A program made the translations under genes and the position numbers. Of a DNA stretch of 64,000 nt, positions 1-7,679 are shown in pieces. The stretch covers positions 124,001 to 188,000 of the forward strand of contig NZ_JASLGT010000004.1 in assembly GCF_030150205.1 (NCBI RefSeq), given 5' to 3'. The DNA is from Niabella sp. Lineage in GTDB: Bacteria > Bacteroidota > Bacteroidia > Chitinophagales > Chitinophagaceae. How positions within the stretch are numbered: position 1 is the stretch's first letter; each line of letters starts with the position of its first letter. The notes below the pieces were generated by a model. It was given only the letters and a program-made list of their open reading frames with translations, made no database searches and had not been told where the DNA came from.

Positions 1-250
1 TGCTAATATTGCCTTCTTTAGTTGCCACAACTTGGCCGTCTATTGACAACTTATGTTTGTATGAGTATTGCCCCTGTACGCTTGTTGAAACATCAGCATC
101 GAATGTTTGTTTTATAGCAACGCTGTCAGGACTTAATACAGATGTTATATCAAATTTTTGTTTTGCGTCTGTCTGGTCTGGTCGCGAATCGCTCTTAGAA
201 CACGAATAAAAGAAACAGGCAACCAATGCTAAAAAGAATAGTTTTCTCAC
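1..250 (-). CDS. Lipoprotein, N-terminal part (GTG start)
   Basis: An open frame starts at a GTG (248-250, minus) and runs off the left edge, so only about 83 residues are seen. It begins with a basic residue pair, a hydrophobic stretch (LFFLALVACFFYSC) and a lipobox ending in Cys17, then a charged linker (SKSDSRPDQT). This is a good Bacteroidota lipoprotein signal, with negatively charged residues soon after the cysteine as in surface-exported lipoproteins. The frame has no ATG. No in-frame start exists between GTG and the upstream stop that would fit better. The rest looks beta-rich. I do not recognise the family. It is the last visible gene of the element on this strand. Confidence 0.6.
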   Translation of the reverse strand, partial: MRKLFFLALVACFFYSCSKSDSRPDQTDAKQKFDITSVLSPDSVAIKQTFDADVSTSVQGQYSYKHKLSIDGQVVATKEGNIS

Positions 251-589
251 AAACTGAATATTTAGGTATTGCCAAGTCCCGAAGCAATAAGTTTAAATAA
301 AATAAGCGTGGGACATATAGCTACCGGAAAGGAGGTACTGGTATACCTGAACCCAAATAACTAAAGCCCACGCCGTGACGTGAGCGTTCAGCTATTTTTC
401 GGTTCATTTGAAAGTTACCAGTTTTCCTTTCCGAAAAGCTAACGCTAATTATGTTGGACCAAAAGTACAACAATGAAGCCGAAAATAAAAGCAGGGCTGT
501 TGTTAAAAAAGGTGGCCCCTTTCGAAATGGCTTAATCATTTCAAAAAAGTGTTTAAATTCAGCTTTATATTGATTCGCCGGAAAGAGTG
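251..589. other. Spacer with a doubtful 72-codon ORF
   Basis: This 339-base spacer separates the lipoprotein gene from the small ORFs of the element. A minus-strand frame at 321-539 encodes 72 residues, with one hydrophobic stretch near the N-terminus (LLLFSASLLYFW) and a basic remainder. It has no recognisable domain and its composition does not convince me that it is a gene. A short inverted repeat (CACG..CGTG) lies near 381-394. Nothing else stands out. Confidence 0.3.
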
Positions 590-856
590 TTAAATCTGGT
601 GTCTAAGTCGCTTTGCATTTTTCCGAGCGCTGCTAAAATTGTTTCCGTTTTGTACTTTTTCAATTGCTTGTGAATAATATTTTTTGGGCTGACATAGGCG
701 CTGATACTTAAATTCTGCTTCGAGTTTTTTATAAAAAAATTTCACTTTACCTGGCAGACTTTCTAAAGTGCCACCTATTTCAAAAGTTTGCGGGTCTTCT
801 CTTTCAACCTGCATATCTATTTTCAGGAGAACCTTTTTAGGATTCATGTAATACAT
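590..856 (-). CDS. Small hypothetical protein (88 aa)
   Basis: Soluble, basic protein with no signal peptide or membrane segment. The N-terminal half is short beta-like strands (VLLKIDMQVE, TFEIGGTLES). The C-terminal half is rich in Lys/Arg, Tyr and Gln, and may be helical. A second ATG three codons in (847) is an equally good start. It sits last in a run of four minus-strand genes with gaps of 3 to 28 bases (primase-like protein, 103-aa, 76-aa, then this one), so co-transcription is likely. I do not recognise the family; cargo or accessory function of the element is only inferred from position. Confidence 0.5.
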   Translation of the reverse strand: MYYMNPKKVLLKIDMQVEREDPQTFEIGGTLESLPGKVKFFYKKLEAEFKYQRLCQPKKYYSQAIEKVQNGNNFSSARKNAKRLRHQI

Positions 857-884
857 TTTGGGGTTAATGAATATTTTTACTTTG

Positions 885-1115
885 TTAATCTGGTTGCAGG
901 TAAGTAAGCGTTTCTCTTATTACAAATAGCAGTTGTTCATCAGTCAAGGCTTTCACGCTTATCAGGTAAATCGTTGATTCGTGCTCCATGGCGCTGATAA
1001 AATCTTCAACCGTTGTGCCTTTGAACTTTTGAATGTCGTTTAGCAACACTTTGTTTTTTGAAATATCTTGAATCAGTTGCCTTTTGTCTTCGGTAGTTTC
1101 AATAAAGCGTAACAT
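885..1115 (-). CDS. Small hypothetical protein (76 aa)
   Basis: Acidic, mostly helical small protein without signal peptide or membrane segment. It starts three bases after the stop of the 103-aa gene, which supports translation as part of one operon with the replication genes. Heptad-like spacing of Leu/Ile (RQLIQDISKNKVLLNDIQKF) suggests a helical bundle or oligomerisation surface. I recognise no family and assign no function. Confidence 0.55.
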   Translation of the reverse strand: MLRFIETTEDKRQLIQDISKNKVLLNDIQKFKGTTVEDFISAMEHESTIYLISVKALTDEQLLFVIRETLTYLQPD

Positions 1116-1118
1116 ATT

Positions 1119-1430
1119 TTATTGATTTACAATTTTTAAAAAAAGGGCATCTATTTGGCTGTCGCTGATCTTATCTAGGCTGGTATGGAGCTCCATCTGT
1201 TGCGGTTTGGGTAGTGCGTAGCTTAACAGTTTCTCGAAAGCAGCGAACTTCTGCGCTGGGGACATTTTGTTGAACTCCTTCTGCAGGTTTGTTGCATTTG
1301 CCGCTATGAAACTCGTTACAAATTCGCGGAGGTCGACGGTGGCTTTATTCGGCGTGCCTTTAGCTCGACCGCTCCCGGGCGTCCGACCTCCATTTTTGCC
1401 TACTTTAGGGGCGTTGGTTTTTGTGGTCAT
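1119..1430 (-). CDS. DUF5681-like / small-terminase-like N-terminal protein
   Basis: The 103-residue protein opens with a Gly/Arg/Lys-rich motif (GGRTPGSGRAKGTPNKAT, residues about 13-31), followed by an alpha-helical segment. This opening resembles the basic GR-K-GTPNK motif of DUF5681 and phage small-terminase-like proteins, which are frequent on mobile elements and probably contact DNA. The gene lies 11 bases downstream of the primase-like gene and 3 bases upstream of the 76-aa gene, in the same operon. The family resemblance rests only on the N-terminal motif. A DNA-binding accessory role in the element is inference. Confidence 0.55.
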   Translation of the reverse strand: MTTKTNAPKVGKNGGRTPGSGRAKGTPNKATVDLREFVTSFIAANATNLQKEFNKMSPAQKFAAFEKLLSYALPKPQQMELHTSLDKISDSQIDALFLKIVNQ

Positions 1431-1441
1431 GTTATAAAGGT

Positions 1442-2266
1442 TTAAGGTTTAAAATCTAAAAGGGGTTGCCCGGTTGCAACGAATGATGCAAATGTTACAT
1501 CGCCGCGGCCATTGGCCAGGGCGTCATCAAACTGTCGGTCCGCATGATCGGGGTCATATTTAGGAGAATATTGACAGGCTCGGTGGAATAGATCTCTTCC
1601 CGCTTCGTTAAGTCCGTGAGCCAACGCGAAGGCCGTTTTGATATAATCTTTGTACTCGGGCGCAAAATCGAAATTCAAGGCTTCTACTGCCGATAAAATG
1701 GCATTGGCCGTATGTAGGTTCGCTTCCACATCGACCGGGGCAGCATATTTAGCCCTCACAGGCGCTTTGTCTGCCGCGCCGTTAAAAGGCCTTGCATTTT
1801 CGTTTATGTACGGCTCGAGGTCTCTGCTCATTATTTTAAGGCGGGTGACGTCGCTGCAGGAGTGATCGCAGTTCAGGCCGATGGACTTGAACGCCTGCAT
1901 TAGCGCCCGGTAGTGTTCAGCATGTTTGCCGGCGTGGCCTATACGGACCAGCATGTGGTAACCGGTCCCACTAAACGAAGTAGCGCAGTAGGCTACCTCG
2001 GGCAGCTTACACAGTTCGGGTTTCACCCCGGCGAAGTTGGGAATATGTCTGTTGTCTTTCGCATCTATATCGATGAAGGCGTAGCCGGAATGCTTTACAA
2101 GATTTTCCCGCTTCCGCGCCCCGCTAAATAACCCGCACGGCGTAATGGCCGGGGCGGTTTCTTTTGTTGTATTTGTTGGGGCTGTTTTGCCCAACCAGTC
2201 GAACAGCTCTACCGTGCTTTTCGGTTTGCCGGATAGGTCCACCTTGGTAAATAATGAGACTTGCAT
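1442..2266 (-). CDS. BT4734/VirE-N primase-like replication protein
   Basis: The 274-residue protein has two parts. Residues about 1-150 match the BT4734-like / VirE N-terminal fold common on Bacteroidota mobile elements, including the segment HSGYAFIDIDAKDN with the D-x-D pair seen in primase-polymerase-like enzymes. Residues about 190-270 look like a primase C-terminal helical domain (PriCT-2 type), ending in a pattern of aromatic and acidic residues. Such proteins are thought to prime or assist replication of the excised element. It lies downstream of the RepA-like ATPase gene on the same strand, with the repeat cluster 2296-2419 between them. Short intergenic gaps link it to the three small genes that follow. 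Enzymatic activity is not proven by the sequence. Confidence 0.8.
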   Translation of the reverse strand: MQVSLFTKVDLSGKPKSTVELFDWLGKTAPTNTTKETAPAITPCGLFSGARKRENLVKHSGYAFIDIDAKDNRHIPNFAGVKPELCKLPEVAYCATSFSGTGYHMLVRIGHAGKHAEHYRALMQAFKSIGLNCDHSCSDVTRLKIMSRDLEPYINENARPFNGAADKAPVRAKYAAPVDVEANLHTANAILSAVEALNFDFAPEYKDYIKTAFALAHGLNEAGRDLFHRACQYSPKYDPDHADRQFDDALANGRGDVTFASFVATGQPLLDFKP

Positions 2267-2295
2267 ATTTTTTATAAACTAACGAGTTGCAGGGC

Positions 2296-2419
2296 TTGGT
2301 TTAATTCCGTTGGTTTAGGTTACCCCCTATATATAGGGGGTTAAACCAATAAACTAACGGATTTGTAGGTTTAACCTTTCGTTGGTTTGTTGGTTTAGAC
2401 CATCGAATTGTTAAACCAA
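2296..2419. repeat. Iteron-like cluster, candidate replication origin
   Basis: The octamer TTGGTTTA occurs at 2296-2303, 2310-2317 and 2390-2397, its reverse complement TAAACCAA at 2342-2349 and 2412-2419, and a 7-of-8 copy (TTGGTTT) at 2382-2388. Related AGGTTTAAC words lie between. A perfect 20-base palindrome sits in the middle. The cluster fills the only sizeable gap between the RepA-like ATPase and primase-like genes. This arrangement suits an iteron origin or an operator array for the replication operon. Which of the two it is cannot be told from sequence. Confidence 0.6.
2322..2341. repeat. Perfect 20-base palindrome inside the iteron cluster
   Basis: Five C residues, an alternating TA core and five G residues form a perfect palindrome (ACCCCCTATA and its complement). 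It is flanked on the left by TTGGTTTA and on the right by TAAACCAA, so the whole 2310-2349 segment is an imperfect nested inverted repeat. It could extrude as a cruciform or bind a dimeric protein. It is a weak terminator candidate because no T-run follows. Confidence 0.7.
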
Positions 2420-2439
2420 CGCCCCCGGGCAGAATAAGA

Positions 2440-3495
2440 CTAAAGATCATTGTAATAGTACCGTTTAGTTTGGTTAACGGTGCTGTCATTGTCGTATATT
2501 ATCAGCTGCGCCTTCCACTCTTTTATCAGGGCTTTGGCCTTGTTGCCCCCGACGCCTAATGCAGCCTTAATATGCAGGACTAGGTCCGCATAACTGCACT
2601 CTGTATGCTGGTCAAATATGGAGGCGCAGACATCCTCATGCAGGCCGTCCTGCGCTTCTGTTTTTTTCATTTTTTTATTTTTTTTGATTAAAAGCCGGGG
2701 CACGCCCTCTGCGTCCCGGTCAAATGCAAAACCGGTGAAGCTGGGACCGCGGGTAAACTCGGGTGACACCGTTGTTACGTCCTCACCGGCAGCAATCTGC
2801 AAAACTGTTTCCGCTTTGTTGGTTACTTCGGCTCCCGCATGTCCACGGGCGTTACCGTCCGCTTTGTTGGTGTGCAACACCAGATTGATATGGCAGCCAT
2901 GCTGTACGCTTAATGCCATTAGTTTGTTTACAGTTGTGGCGCTTTCTTTCGGATCGTTAAAATCTAACAGCACGTCTCGCAGGCCATCCACAACAACCAA
3001 CGCTACATTGCTTTCCGCTGCGATGGCCGCTTCAATCATTTGCAGGCGTTCTGCAGCACTAAACTGTCGCAGGTCATAGTATTTAAGGCCGGTACAGTCG
3101 GGAGTAATGCGGCTGATTCTCTGCGCCGTTAACGCTGCATAGTAGGCTCCTTGCTCACAGTCAGCGTATATGACAGCGCCGGGGCTATCGCATTGCAAAC
3201 TGTATCCGATATCATCATTAGCCATCAGAGAGCCTTTTAGCACGGTAGCACAAAGGATAATAGCGCCGCCGCTCTTACCTGCTTTTGCTGCGCCCTTGAC
3301 AAGGCTAATGCTGCCGCGAGTGAGCATGGGCGTTATTCCCCCTACATCATTAACAGCTATTACCGCTTGTGGTTGGGGCGGCACAACGCCGGGTATAACG
3401 AGTGCCGCGTCCAGTTTTCCGGCAAGACTGTTTGCTTTAAACAAGTTGTTTAAACTCATTCCGGGGTGTATTGATATTTTTTTCGATTTTGTCAT
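2440..3495 (-). CDS. RepA-type AAA ATPase (RecA-fold replicative helicase family)
   Basis: The 351-residue protein has a Walker A motif GAAKAGKSGG at residues 68-77, a Walker B strand ending VALVVVDGLRD near residue 165-175, and a motif 3 region with LVLHTNKADG. This is the AAA_25/RepA arrangement used by hexameric helicases of plasmids and integrative elements. The C-terminal 80 residues are Lys-rich, then look like a winged helix, which may bind DNA. The gene lies upstream of the iteron-like cluster and the primase-like gene on the same strand. Together they look like a small replication module for the excised element. ATPase assignment is firm; the role in replication is inferred from family and neighbours. 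Confidence 0.85.
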   Translation of the reverse strand: MTKSKKISIHPGMSLNNLFKANSLAGKLDAALVIPGVVPPQPQAVIAVNDVGGITPMLTRGSISLVKGAAKAGKSGGAIILCATVLKGSLMANDDIGYSLQCDSPGAVIYADCEQGAYYAALTAQRISRITPDCTGLKYYDLRQFSAAERLQMIEAAIAAESNVALVVVDGLRDVLLDFNDPKESATTVNKLMALSVQHGCHINLVLHTNKADGNARGHAGAEVTNKAETVLQIAAGEDVTTVSPEFTRGPSFTGFAFDRDAEGVPRLLIKKNKKMKKTEAQDGLHEDVCASIFDQHTECSYADLVLHIKAALGVGGNKAKALIKEWKAQLIIYDNDSTVNQTKRYYYNDL

Positions 3496-3645
3496 GAAAA
3501 GTCTCTTAGATTTATTCTCGTAACGGTTCTGTGTATGAAAGACAAATGCCGCGGGGTGCGCTTGACGGTTCTTTTCCTTTTGATGATAGAAACGTCCTCA
3601 ATATCATTACCGCTTTATTTTCTTCTTCATAAGATGAAGCGATTT

Positions 3646-3879
3646 CTATTTGGATGAAATGTAATTTGCGGCCGCACACTGATTTGAGCTCAAGGTTCGC
3701 TTTGGCTTAGATAATAGCCAATCTTCTATTATCTGCCTATCATAAAAGCATGTTTTTCCGGTCGGCTTGCTACAACCCGGGATCATTCCCGCTGCGTTTA
3801 ATTTGTCGAAATAGGATTCCTCAAATCCGGTCATCTCCAAAATGTGCTCCTTTCTAAGCACTCTAGTGTGTAAGTCCAT
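3646..3879 (-). CDS. Excisionase-like HTH protein
   Basis: The 77-residue protein matches the MerR-like HTH_17/excisionase type: a short helix-turn-helix (LRKEHILEMTGFEESYFDKL), a Pro/Gly wing and a terminal helix (RQIIEDWLLS). In Bacteroidota elements such small proteins act as recombination directionality factors or as regulators of the replication genes. It is transcribed towards the RepA-like gene, 150 bases upstream of it. A palindrome lies about 30 bases before its start, suggesting autoregulation. Xis or regulator cannot be decided from sequence. Confidence 0.7.
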   Translation of the reverse strand: MDLHTRVLRKEHILEMTGFEESYFDKLNAAGMIPGCSKPTGKTCFYDRQIIEDWLLSKPKRTLSSNQCAAANYISSK

Positions 3880-3908
3880 CGTTCAAAAAATTATTATTTT
3901 TAAAAAAA

Positions 3909-3922
3909 CAATAGCGCTATTG
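3909..3922. promoter_or_regulatory. 14-base palindrome upstream of the excisionase gene
   Basis: CAATAGCGCTATTG is a perfect palindrome 30 bases upstream of the excisionase-like start codon, within an A-rich spacer. Its position fits an operator for the excisionase/RepA/primase operon, read by the HTH protein itself or another repressor of the element. Function is inferred from position only. Confidence 0.4.
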
Positions 3923-4061
3923 ATAACGATGTAAAAGTAGTGTGAAGGTCAACAACAATTCAAATGCTTGCAGAAGGGGTACAAGCAATACATTTCCCAT
4001 GAAACGAAGTACAGTCAAAGGTTTGGGGCCAATAAAAAAACAAGGTACATGTACGGTACAC

Positions 4062-4763
4062 CTAATCCGAAAAATAGTTTTTTATAGGAGGAAAACCGTC
4101 TACCTTGTTGCTACAGTGTTTGCGACGAGCATCTTCTTTTGTTTTCGCGAGTGAATTTCTAATATCTTTTGCATACCGACGCTCAGCTACTGTTTGACAA
4201 TCTTTTATTCTTTTTTTTGATGGTAAAAAATATTCATTAGCAAAGGCGTACTCAATAAATGCAGCAAGTCTTATGTCAGGTATTTGTCCATCGGATCTCT
4301 GGCTCCGTTCGAAAAAAAATTTTTCCTCTGCTGCAATATACTGCGACTGTTTGATGGGAATTATTAATTCGAGCCCAGTCACATCTTGTGGCATTTCCAA
4401 AGGGCTTCGCGTTCTTTCTAATGCCTGTATCATTTGAGGCGTTACAACACCTACAAGCATTTCCACACATTCATCCTCCGTTATTTCACCTGCTGCAAGC
4501 ATTGCATAAGCGAGTTCTACAATTTTTGCAGCTTCTATGGTTCCCCCTATTTTAGCCAAAGATCTACTACGGGATCTCAGTTGTTTTTCAGCAAAACGGT
4601 CCACTACAAGTTGCGCTATTTTAATAAACGCAAGTCCCTCAATTTGACCACTGTTTTCAAAAATCAAACGGTGATCTTCCAATGCCTCTTTTACCCTTAT
4701 TGGATTTTCTGTATACGTTCTTAATATAACCCTTAAGAATTCATTCTGCCATCTTATACTCAT
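4062..4763 (-). CDS. Unknown protein coupled to the integrase (233 aa)
   Basis: A soluble, mainly helical protein without signal peptide or membrane segment. Its start overlaps the integrase stop in an ATGA (4760-4763), so its translation is coupled to that of the integrase. The N-terminal half contains helices with acidic and hydrophobic periodicity (EALEDHRLIFENSGQIEGLAFIKIAQLVVDRF). The C-terminal end is basic (KTKEDARRKH). I recognise no family. The tight coupling suggests a function in recombination, target choice or control of the integrase, or a cargo gene using its promoter. The spacer beyond its stop (3880-4061) separates it from the excisionase gene. Confidence 0.7.
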   Translation of the reverse strand: MSIRWQNEFLRVILRTYTENPIRVKEALEDHRLIFENSGQIEGLAFIKIAQLVVDRFAEKQLRSRSRSLAKIGGTIEAAKIVELAYAMLAAGEITEDECVEMLVGVVTPQMIQALERTRSPLEMPQDVTGLELIIPIKQSQYIAAEEKFFFERSQRSDGQIPDIRLAAFIEYAFANEYFLPSKKRIKDCQTVAERRYAKDIRNSLAKTKEDARRKHCSNKVDGFPPIKNYFSD

Positions 4764-5833
4764 AGTTCAATATTCAATTTATCAGTCTCTCGGCGTTTCA
4801 TTTGTTCGGCTGCGTGTATGTATCGCTGCGCATGTTTCACACTTGCCTGAGCGAGTACCTTTGAGATTCCCAGAACATCTGTACCAGACAGGGCCAGATT
4901 GGTCCCCGCGCTGTGCCTTAAGTTATGCCAGGTTATTTTTTTCTCAATCTTCGCTCGATCTACCCATGCTTGCAGGGTCTTGTTAGCTCCGTTGGCGGTG
5001 GGCAACTCAAATACAAGATCGTTAGGAGCCCCGGGCTCACCCATCAATTTTATTGCAGTGTCGTTTAAAGCTACTGTTATCGATTCTCTTGTTTTAGTTC
5101 GAGCATACCTGCGAATATTCCGGTTCTTAAGATCAATATTGTGCCACTTCAGACCCTTAACATCAATCCAGGCCAATCCGGTTACCGCACTAAATAAAGC
5201 GGCGGCCCTTATTTGCGGGTTTTGTATCGGTGTCCCTGCCAGGATCTTTAATTCGTCAGCTATTAAAACCTCTTTTTCAGCAGCCTTACCGAAAGGCTTC
5301 TTCTCGACAAAATCTAGAGGGTTTTCTTTTATCAGTCTTTTTTTATATGCCGCCTTTATAGCCCTTTTAAAACGGGCATAGTAGGACCCGGGCCCTTCCC
5401 CCTTGTGATGGTGATTTAAAAAGTCAATGAAGCTCTCTATAAGCGCCGGGGTAAGCTGCGGGAAGGTAATCTGCAATTTCCTTTCCTCCCTTAAAAACTC
5501 ATCAAAACGGTTTATAACCCCAGCAACGTTGCGCACATCCTTTTTCTTATAGTTCTCTGCGTACGCTTTAAGCCAGACAATAACAACTGTTCTTTTCCCG
5601 GCGTCCGATACCAGGTTATAGCCCCCGGCCTCCAATTCTGCCGCCCGGGCCACCCTGATCGCCTCGGCCTGTTTCATCAGGTCTTTATTGTTCTCCCGGG
5701 CAATCGGCGTGCTGGGCTTTTCCAGCCTCAGGTGCGAAAGAAGTTCATACGAACGTTGACCATTGTTATAGATATCGAGCCTCAATGATATTGACCCATC
5801 TGCATTTTTTCGTTTTCGTAGCGTTACACTCAT
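4760..5833 (-). CDS. Tyrosine recombinase / integrase (IntDOT-like)
   Basis: Integrase with an N-terminal arm-binding region, a SAM-like core-binding domain (about residues 80-180) and a C-terminal catalytic domain. The catalytic signature reads A221 in TGLAWIDVK where Arg I is expected, H303-x-x-R306 (HNLR), Q329 in LAQ where LGH is usual, and nucleophile Y338 (RYIHA). Absence of Arg I is known from IntDOT of CTnDOT, so the enzyme may still be active. The ATG at 5833 (MSVTLRKRK) is chosen. The longer frame, from 5923, adds 30 residues unlike the family. It reads away from tRNA-Leu and overlaps the next gene by 4 bases. It should integrate the element at the tRNA 3' end. Confidence 0.88.
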   Translation of the reverse strand: MSVTLRKRKNADGSISLRLDIYNNGQRSYELLSHLRLEKPSTPIARENNKDLMKQAEAIRVARAAELEAGGYNLVSDAGKRTVVIVWLKAYAENYKKKDVRNVAGVINRFDEFLREERKLQITFPQLTPALIESFIDFLNHHHKGEGPGSYYARFKRAIKAAYKKRLIKENPLDFVEKKPFGKAAEKEVLIADELKILAGTPIQNPQIRAAALFSAVTGLAWIDVKGLKWHNIDLKNRNIRRYARTKTRESITVALNDTAIKLMGEPGAPNDLVFELPTANGANKTLQAWVDRAKIEKKITWHNLRHSAGTNLALSGTDVLGISKVLAQASVKHAQRYIHAAEQMKRRETDKLNIEL

Positions 5834-6009
5834 TGTATTTTGGTTTCCTTTTACCGGATTTTCACGTCCAAGGTATGAAAAATATAAATACGATGTTCCG
5901 TGCATGGAACACAGGCGGAACAAAAATTTGTCAAATCAAAGTATTTTGAAAGGAAACAAAAATCGCTAAAATCAGCTGTAATGCCCGGCAGCACTGCATT
6001 TTAGGGCAT

Positions 6010-6034
6010 AAAAAAACCCCTCAAAAAGAGGGGT
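6010..6034 (-). terminator. Rho-independent terminator after tRNA-Leu
   Basis: On the minus strand a 7-bp stem (ACCCCTC/GAGGGGT) with a five-base loop is followed directly by a run of T. It begins five bases after the tRNA 3' end, so it terminates the tRNA-Leu transcript and also isolates it from the integrase gene. The tRNA and its terminator are therefore both complete at this junction. Confidence 0.8.
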
Positions 6035-6038
6035 ATTG

Positions 6039-6122
6039 TGCCCAGAACAGGAATCGAACCTGCACTCCCTTGCGGAAACAAGATTTTGAGTCTAGCGCGT
6101 CTACCAATTCCGCCATCTGGGC
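6039..6122 (-). tRNA. tRNA-Leu (anticodon CAA)
   Basis: On the minus strand the sequence folds as a class II tRNA. The acceptor stem GCCCAGA pairs with TCTGGGC, with discriminator A at 6039. The D-arm contains GGTAGAC, the anticodon loop reads CTCAAAA (anticodon CAA), there is a short variable arm, and the T-arm contains GGTTCGATTCC. CCA is not encoded. One mismatch (U-U) is seen in the anticodon stem. It is the likely integration target of the element to its left. The assembled tRNA stays intact, as expected when the element brings a copy of the 3' end. Confidence 0.92.
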
Positions 6123-6378
6123 AAGTACTTCAACAATGTCAAAAGATCCATCCGTATGGCCAAACAGGCGAACGGGGTGCAATATTACAACCTTTCGGTG
6201 GAAAACACCGCATTTGCCGCAACATATTTTTTGCCGCTGCCCGGTGTTATTTACAACAACTTTTCTTTGGGAGCAGGATATTGCGCAGAATGGATAATAT
6301 TTTATTCAGTACTTTCATAACCGGTCAATAAAATTACAATTAAATTGCTGTATTGTTTAACCGGAAAACGGGATAGCC

Positions 6379-7587
6379 ATGAAACCGATAAAAATAGGAT
6401 TGGTACGGGAGGGCAAAATTCCTACAGACAGCCGGGTGGCACTCACCCCGGCTCAATGCAAATGGCTGCAGGCGCACCGCTCCAATCTCCTGTTTGTGGT
6501 GCAACCGGCACCCCTTCGTTGTTATAAGGATGAAGAGTATGAACGGGCAGGGATTGAGATCAGCGAAGACCTGTCCGGCTGCGATATCCTGCTGGGCATT
6601 AAAGAGGTTCCGGTAACCGATCTGATCCCCGGCAAAACCTATCTTTTTTTTTCCCATACCAAGAAAAAACAGCCCCATAACCAAAGGCTGCTGCAGGCCA
6701 TACTGGAAAAGAAGATCACCCTGATCGATTACGAATGCCTGGAACATGAAGACGGAAAGCGGATCATCGGCTTTGGCTTTTTTGCGGGCATCGTAGGAGC
6801 GCATAACGGGCTGATGGCCTATGGCAACCGTACAGGGCTTTTTAAGCTGGACCGGGTATACAAACAAAAAAACTTCAAAGAACTCATCCATACCTATTTC
6901 GGGTTGCGGCTGCCCAACCTGAAAATTGCCATTACCGGCAGCGGCCGGGTGGCGCATGGCCTGCTGGAGATCATGAACCTGATGGGCGTGCACGAAGTAG
7001 AACCGGACGAATACCTGGAACGGCGTTTTAACTACCCGGTATATACGCAGTTAAAAGGGTACGATCTTTATGAGCAAGCTGCCACTGGAAGGTATAACCG
7101 GCTGGATTTTCACGAACATCCGCAGCAATACATCAGCCGGTTTGCCCCCTATACCCGGCAGACGGATATTCTACTAAACGGGGTTTACTGGTATGAAGGC
7201 GTGCCCCGCTTGTTTGAAGCAGCGGATATTCAGAAAGAAGACTTCATTATTGAAACCATCGCCGATGTTTCGGATGATGAAAACGGATCTGTGCCCATTA
7301 ATAAAAAAACACAGACCATCGATGATCCCGTCTATGGCATCGACCGGGAAACCGGCGCCCGCACCGCTCCCTATTTAAAGACCTCGATCGATATCATGGC
7401 TGTAGGCAATCTTCCCAATGAATTGCCCCGCGATGCCAGCCGCTATTTTGGCGAACAGCTGATCAAATTTGTACTGGACGACCTTACCGGCAACGGTAAC
7501 CCGGTGCTGAACCGGGCTACCATCGCAACAAATGGCAGCCTTGGAGCACATTATACATATCTTCAGGACTATGCACATGAAGCTTAG
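6379..7587 (+). CDS. Saccharopine-dehydrogenase-like NAD(P) oxidoreductase
   Basis: The 402-residue protein begins with the alanine-dehydrogenase/transhydrogenase-type N-terminal domain (KIGLVREGKIPTDSRVALTP). It has a central nucleotide-binding fold with GSGRVAHG near residue 190 and a C-terminal part returning to the N-terminal domain. Length and layout fit the LYS1-like saccharopine dehydrogenase (NAD+, L-lysine-forming) fold found in Bacteroidota. The bacterial versions probably reduce or oxidise an amino-acid adduct, but the substrate cannot be read from sequence. It stands alone, just outside the tRNA-Leu junction, so it is chromosomal. The first ATG is used; it follows an AT-rich leader. 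Confidence 0.75.
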   Translation: MKPIKIGLVREGKIPTDSRVALTPAQCKWLQAHRSNLLFVVQPAPLRCYKDEEYERAGIEISEDLSGCDILLGIKEVPVTDLIPGKTYLFFSHTKKKQPHNQRLLQAILEKKITLIDYECLEHEDGKRIIGFGFFAGIVGAHNGLMAYGNRTGLFKLDRVYKQKNFKELIHTYFGLRLPNLKIAITGSGRVAHGLLEIMNLMGVHEVEPDEYLERRFNYPVYTQLKGYDLYEQAATGRYNRLDFHEHPQQYISRFAPYTRQTDILLNGVYWYEGVPRLFEAADIQKEDFIIETIADVSDDENGSVPINKKTQTIDDPVYGIDRETGARTAPYLKTSIDIMAVGNLPNELPRDASRYFGEQLIKFVLDDLTGNGNPVLNRATIATNGSLGAHYTYLQDYAHEA

Positions 7588-7679
7588 GCAGACCAGCGGT
7601 GGGTAAAGGGACCGTTGCCCGAATGTATACGAAATAGCGGGTGGCGATTGGAGTGACTGATAATAATAAAGACGTGTAT

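Larger units (their letters stand above)
1..6038. mobile_element. Right end of an integrative element at tRNA-Leu
   Basis: This stretch carries a tyrosine recombinase directly beside a tRNA-Leu gene, an excisionase-like HTH protein, a RepA-type ATPase, a BT4734/VirE-N primase-like protein and several small unknown ORFs, all on the minus strand and reading away from the tRNA. That set is typical of Bacteroidota integrative or mobilizable elements using tRNA 3' ends as attachment sites. I found no second copy of the tRNA-Leu 3' end in the first 6 kb, so the other end lies left of the window and the size is unknown. No relaxase or Tra gene is visible in this part. The boundary at the tRNA is inferred. 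Confidence 0.75.

Noticed and set aside
2301..2489. 62-codon minus-strand frame over the repeat cluster
   Set aside because: It is mainly repeat sequence and overlaps the RepA-like gene's end in another frame.
4899..5381. 160-codon plus-strand frame
   Set aside because: Shadow of the integrase gene on the other strand.
1..6038. Second copy of the tRNA-Leu 3' end as the far attachment site
   Set aside because: I looked for the tRNA 3' segment in the first 6 kb and found none, so the far site must be outside the window.
6340..6993. 217-codon minus-strand open frame
   Set aside because: Lies opposite the saccharopine-dehydrogenase-like gene, which has clear family motifs. The reverse frame has no domain.
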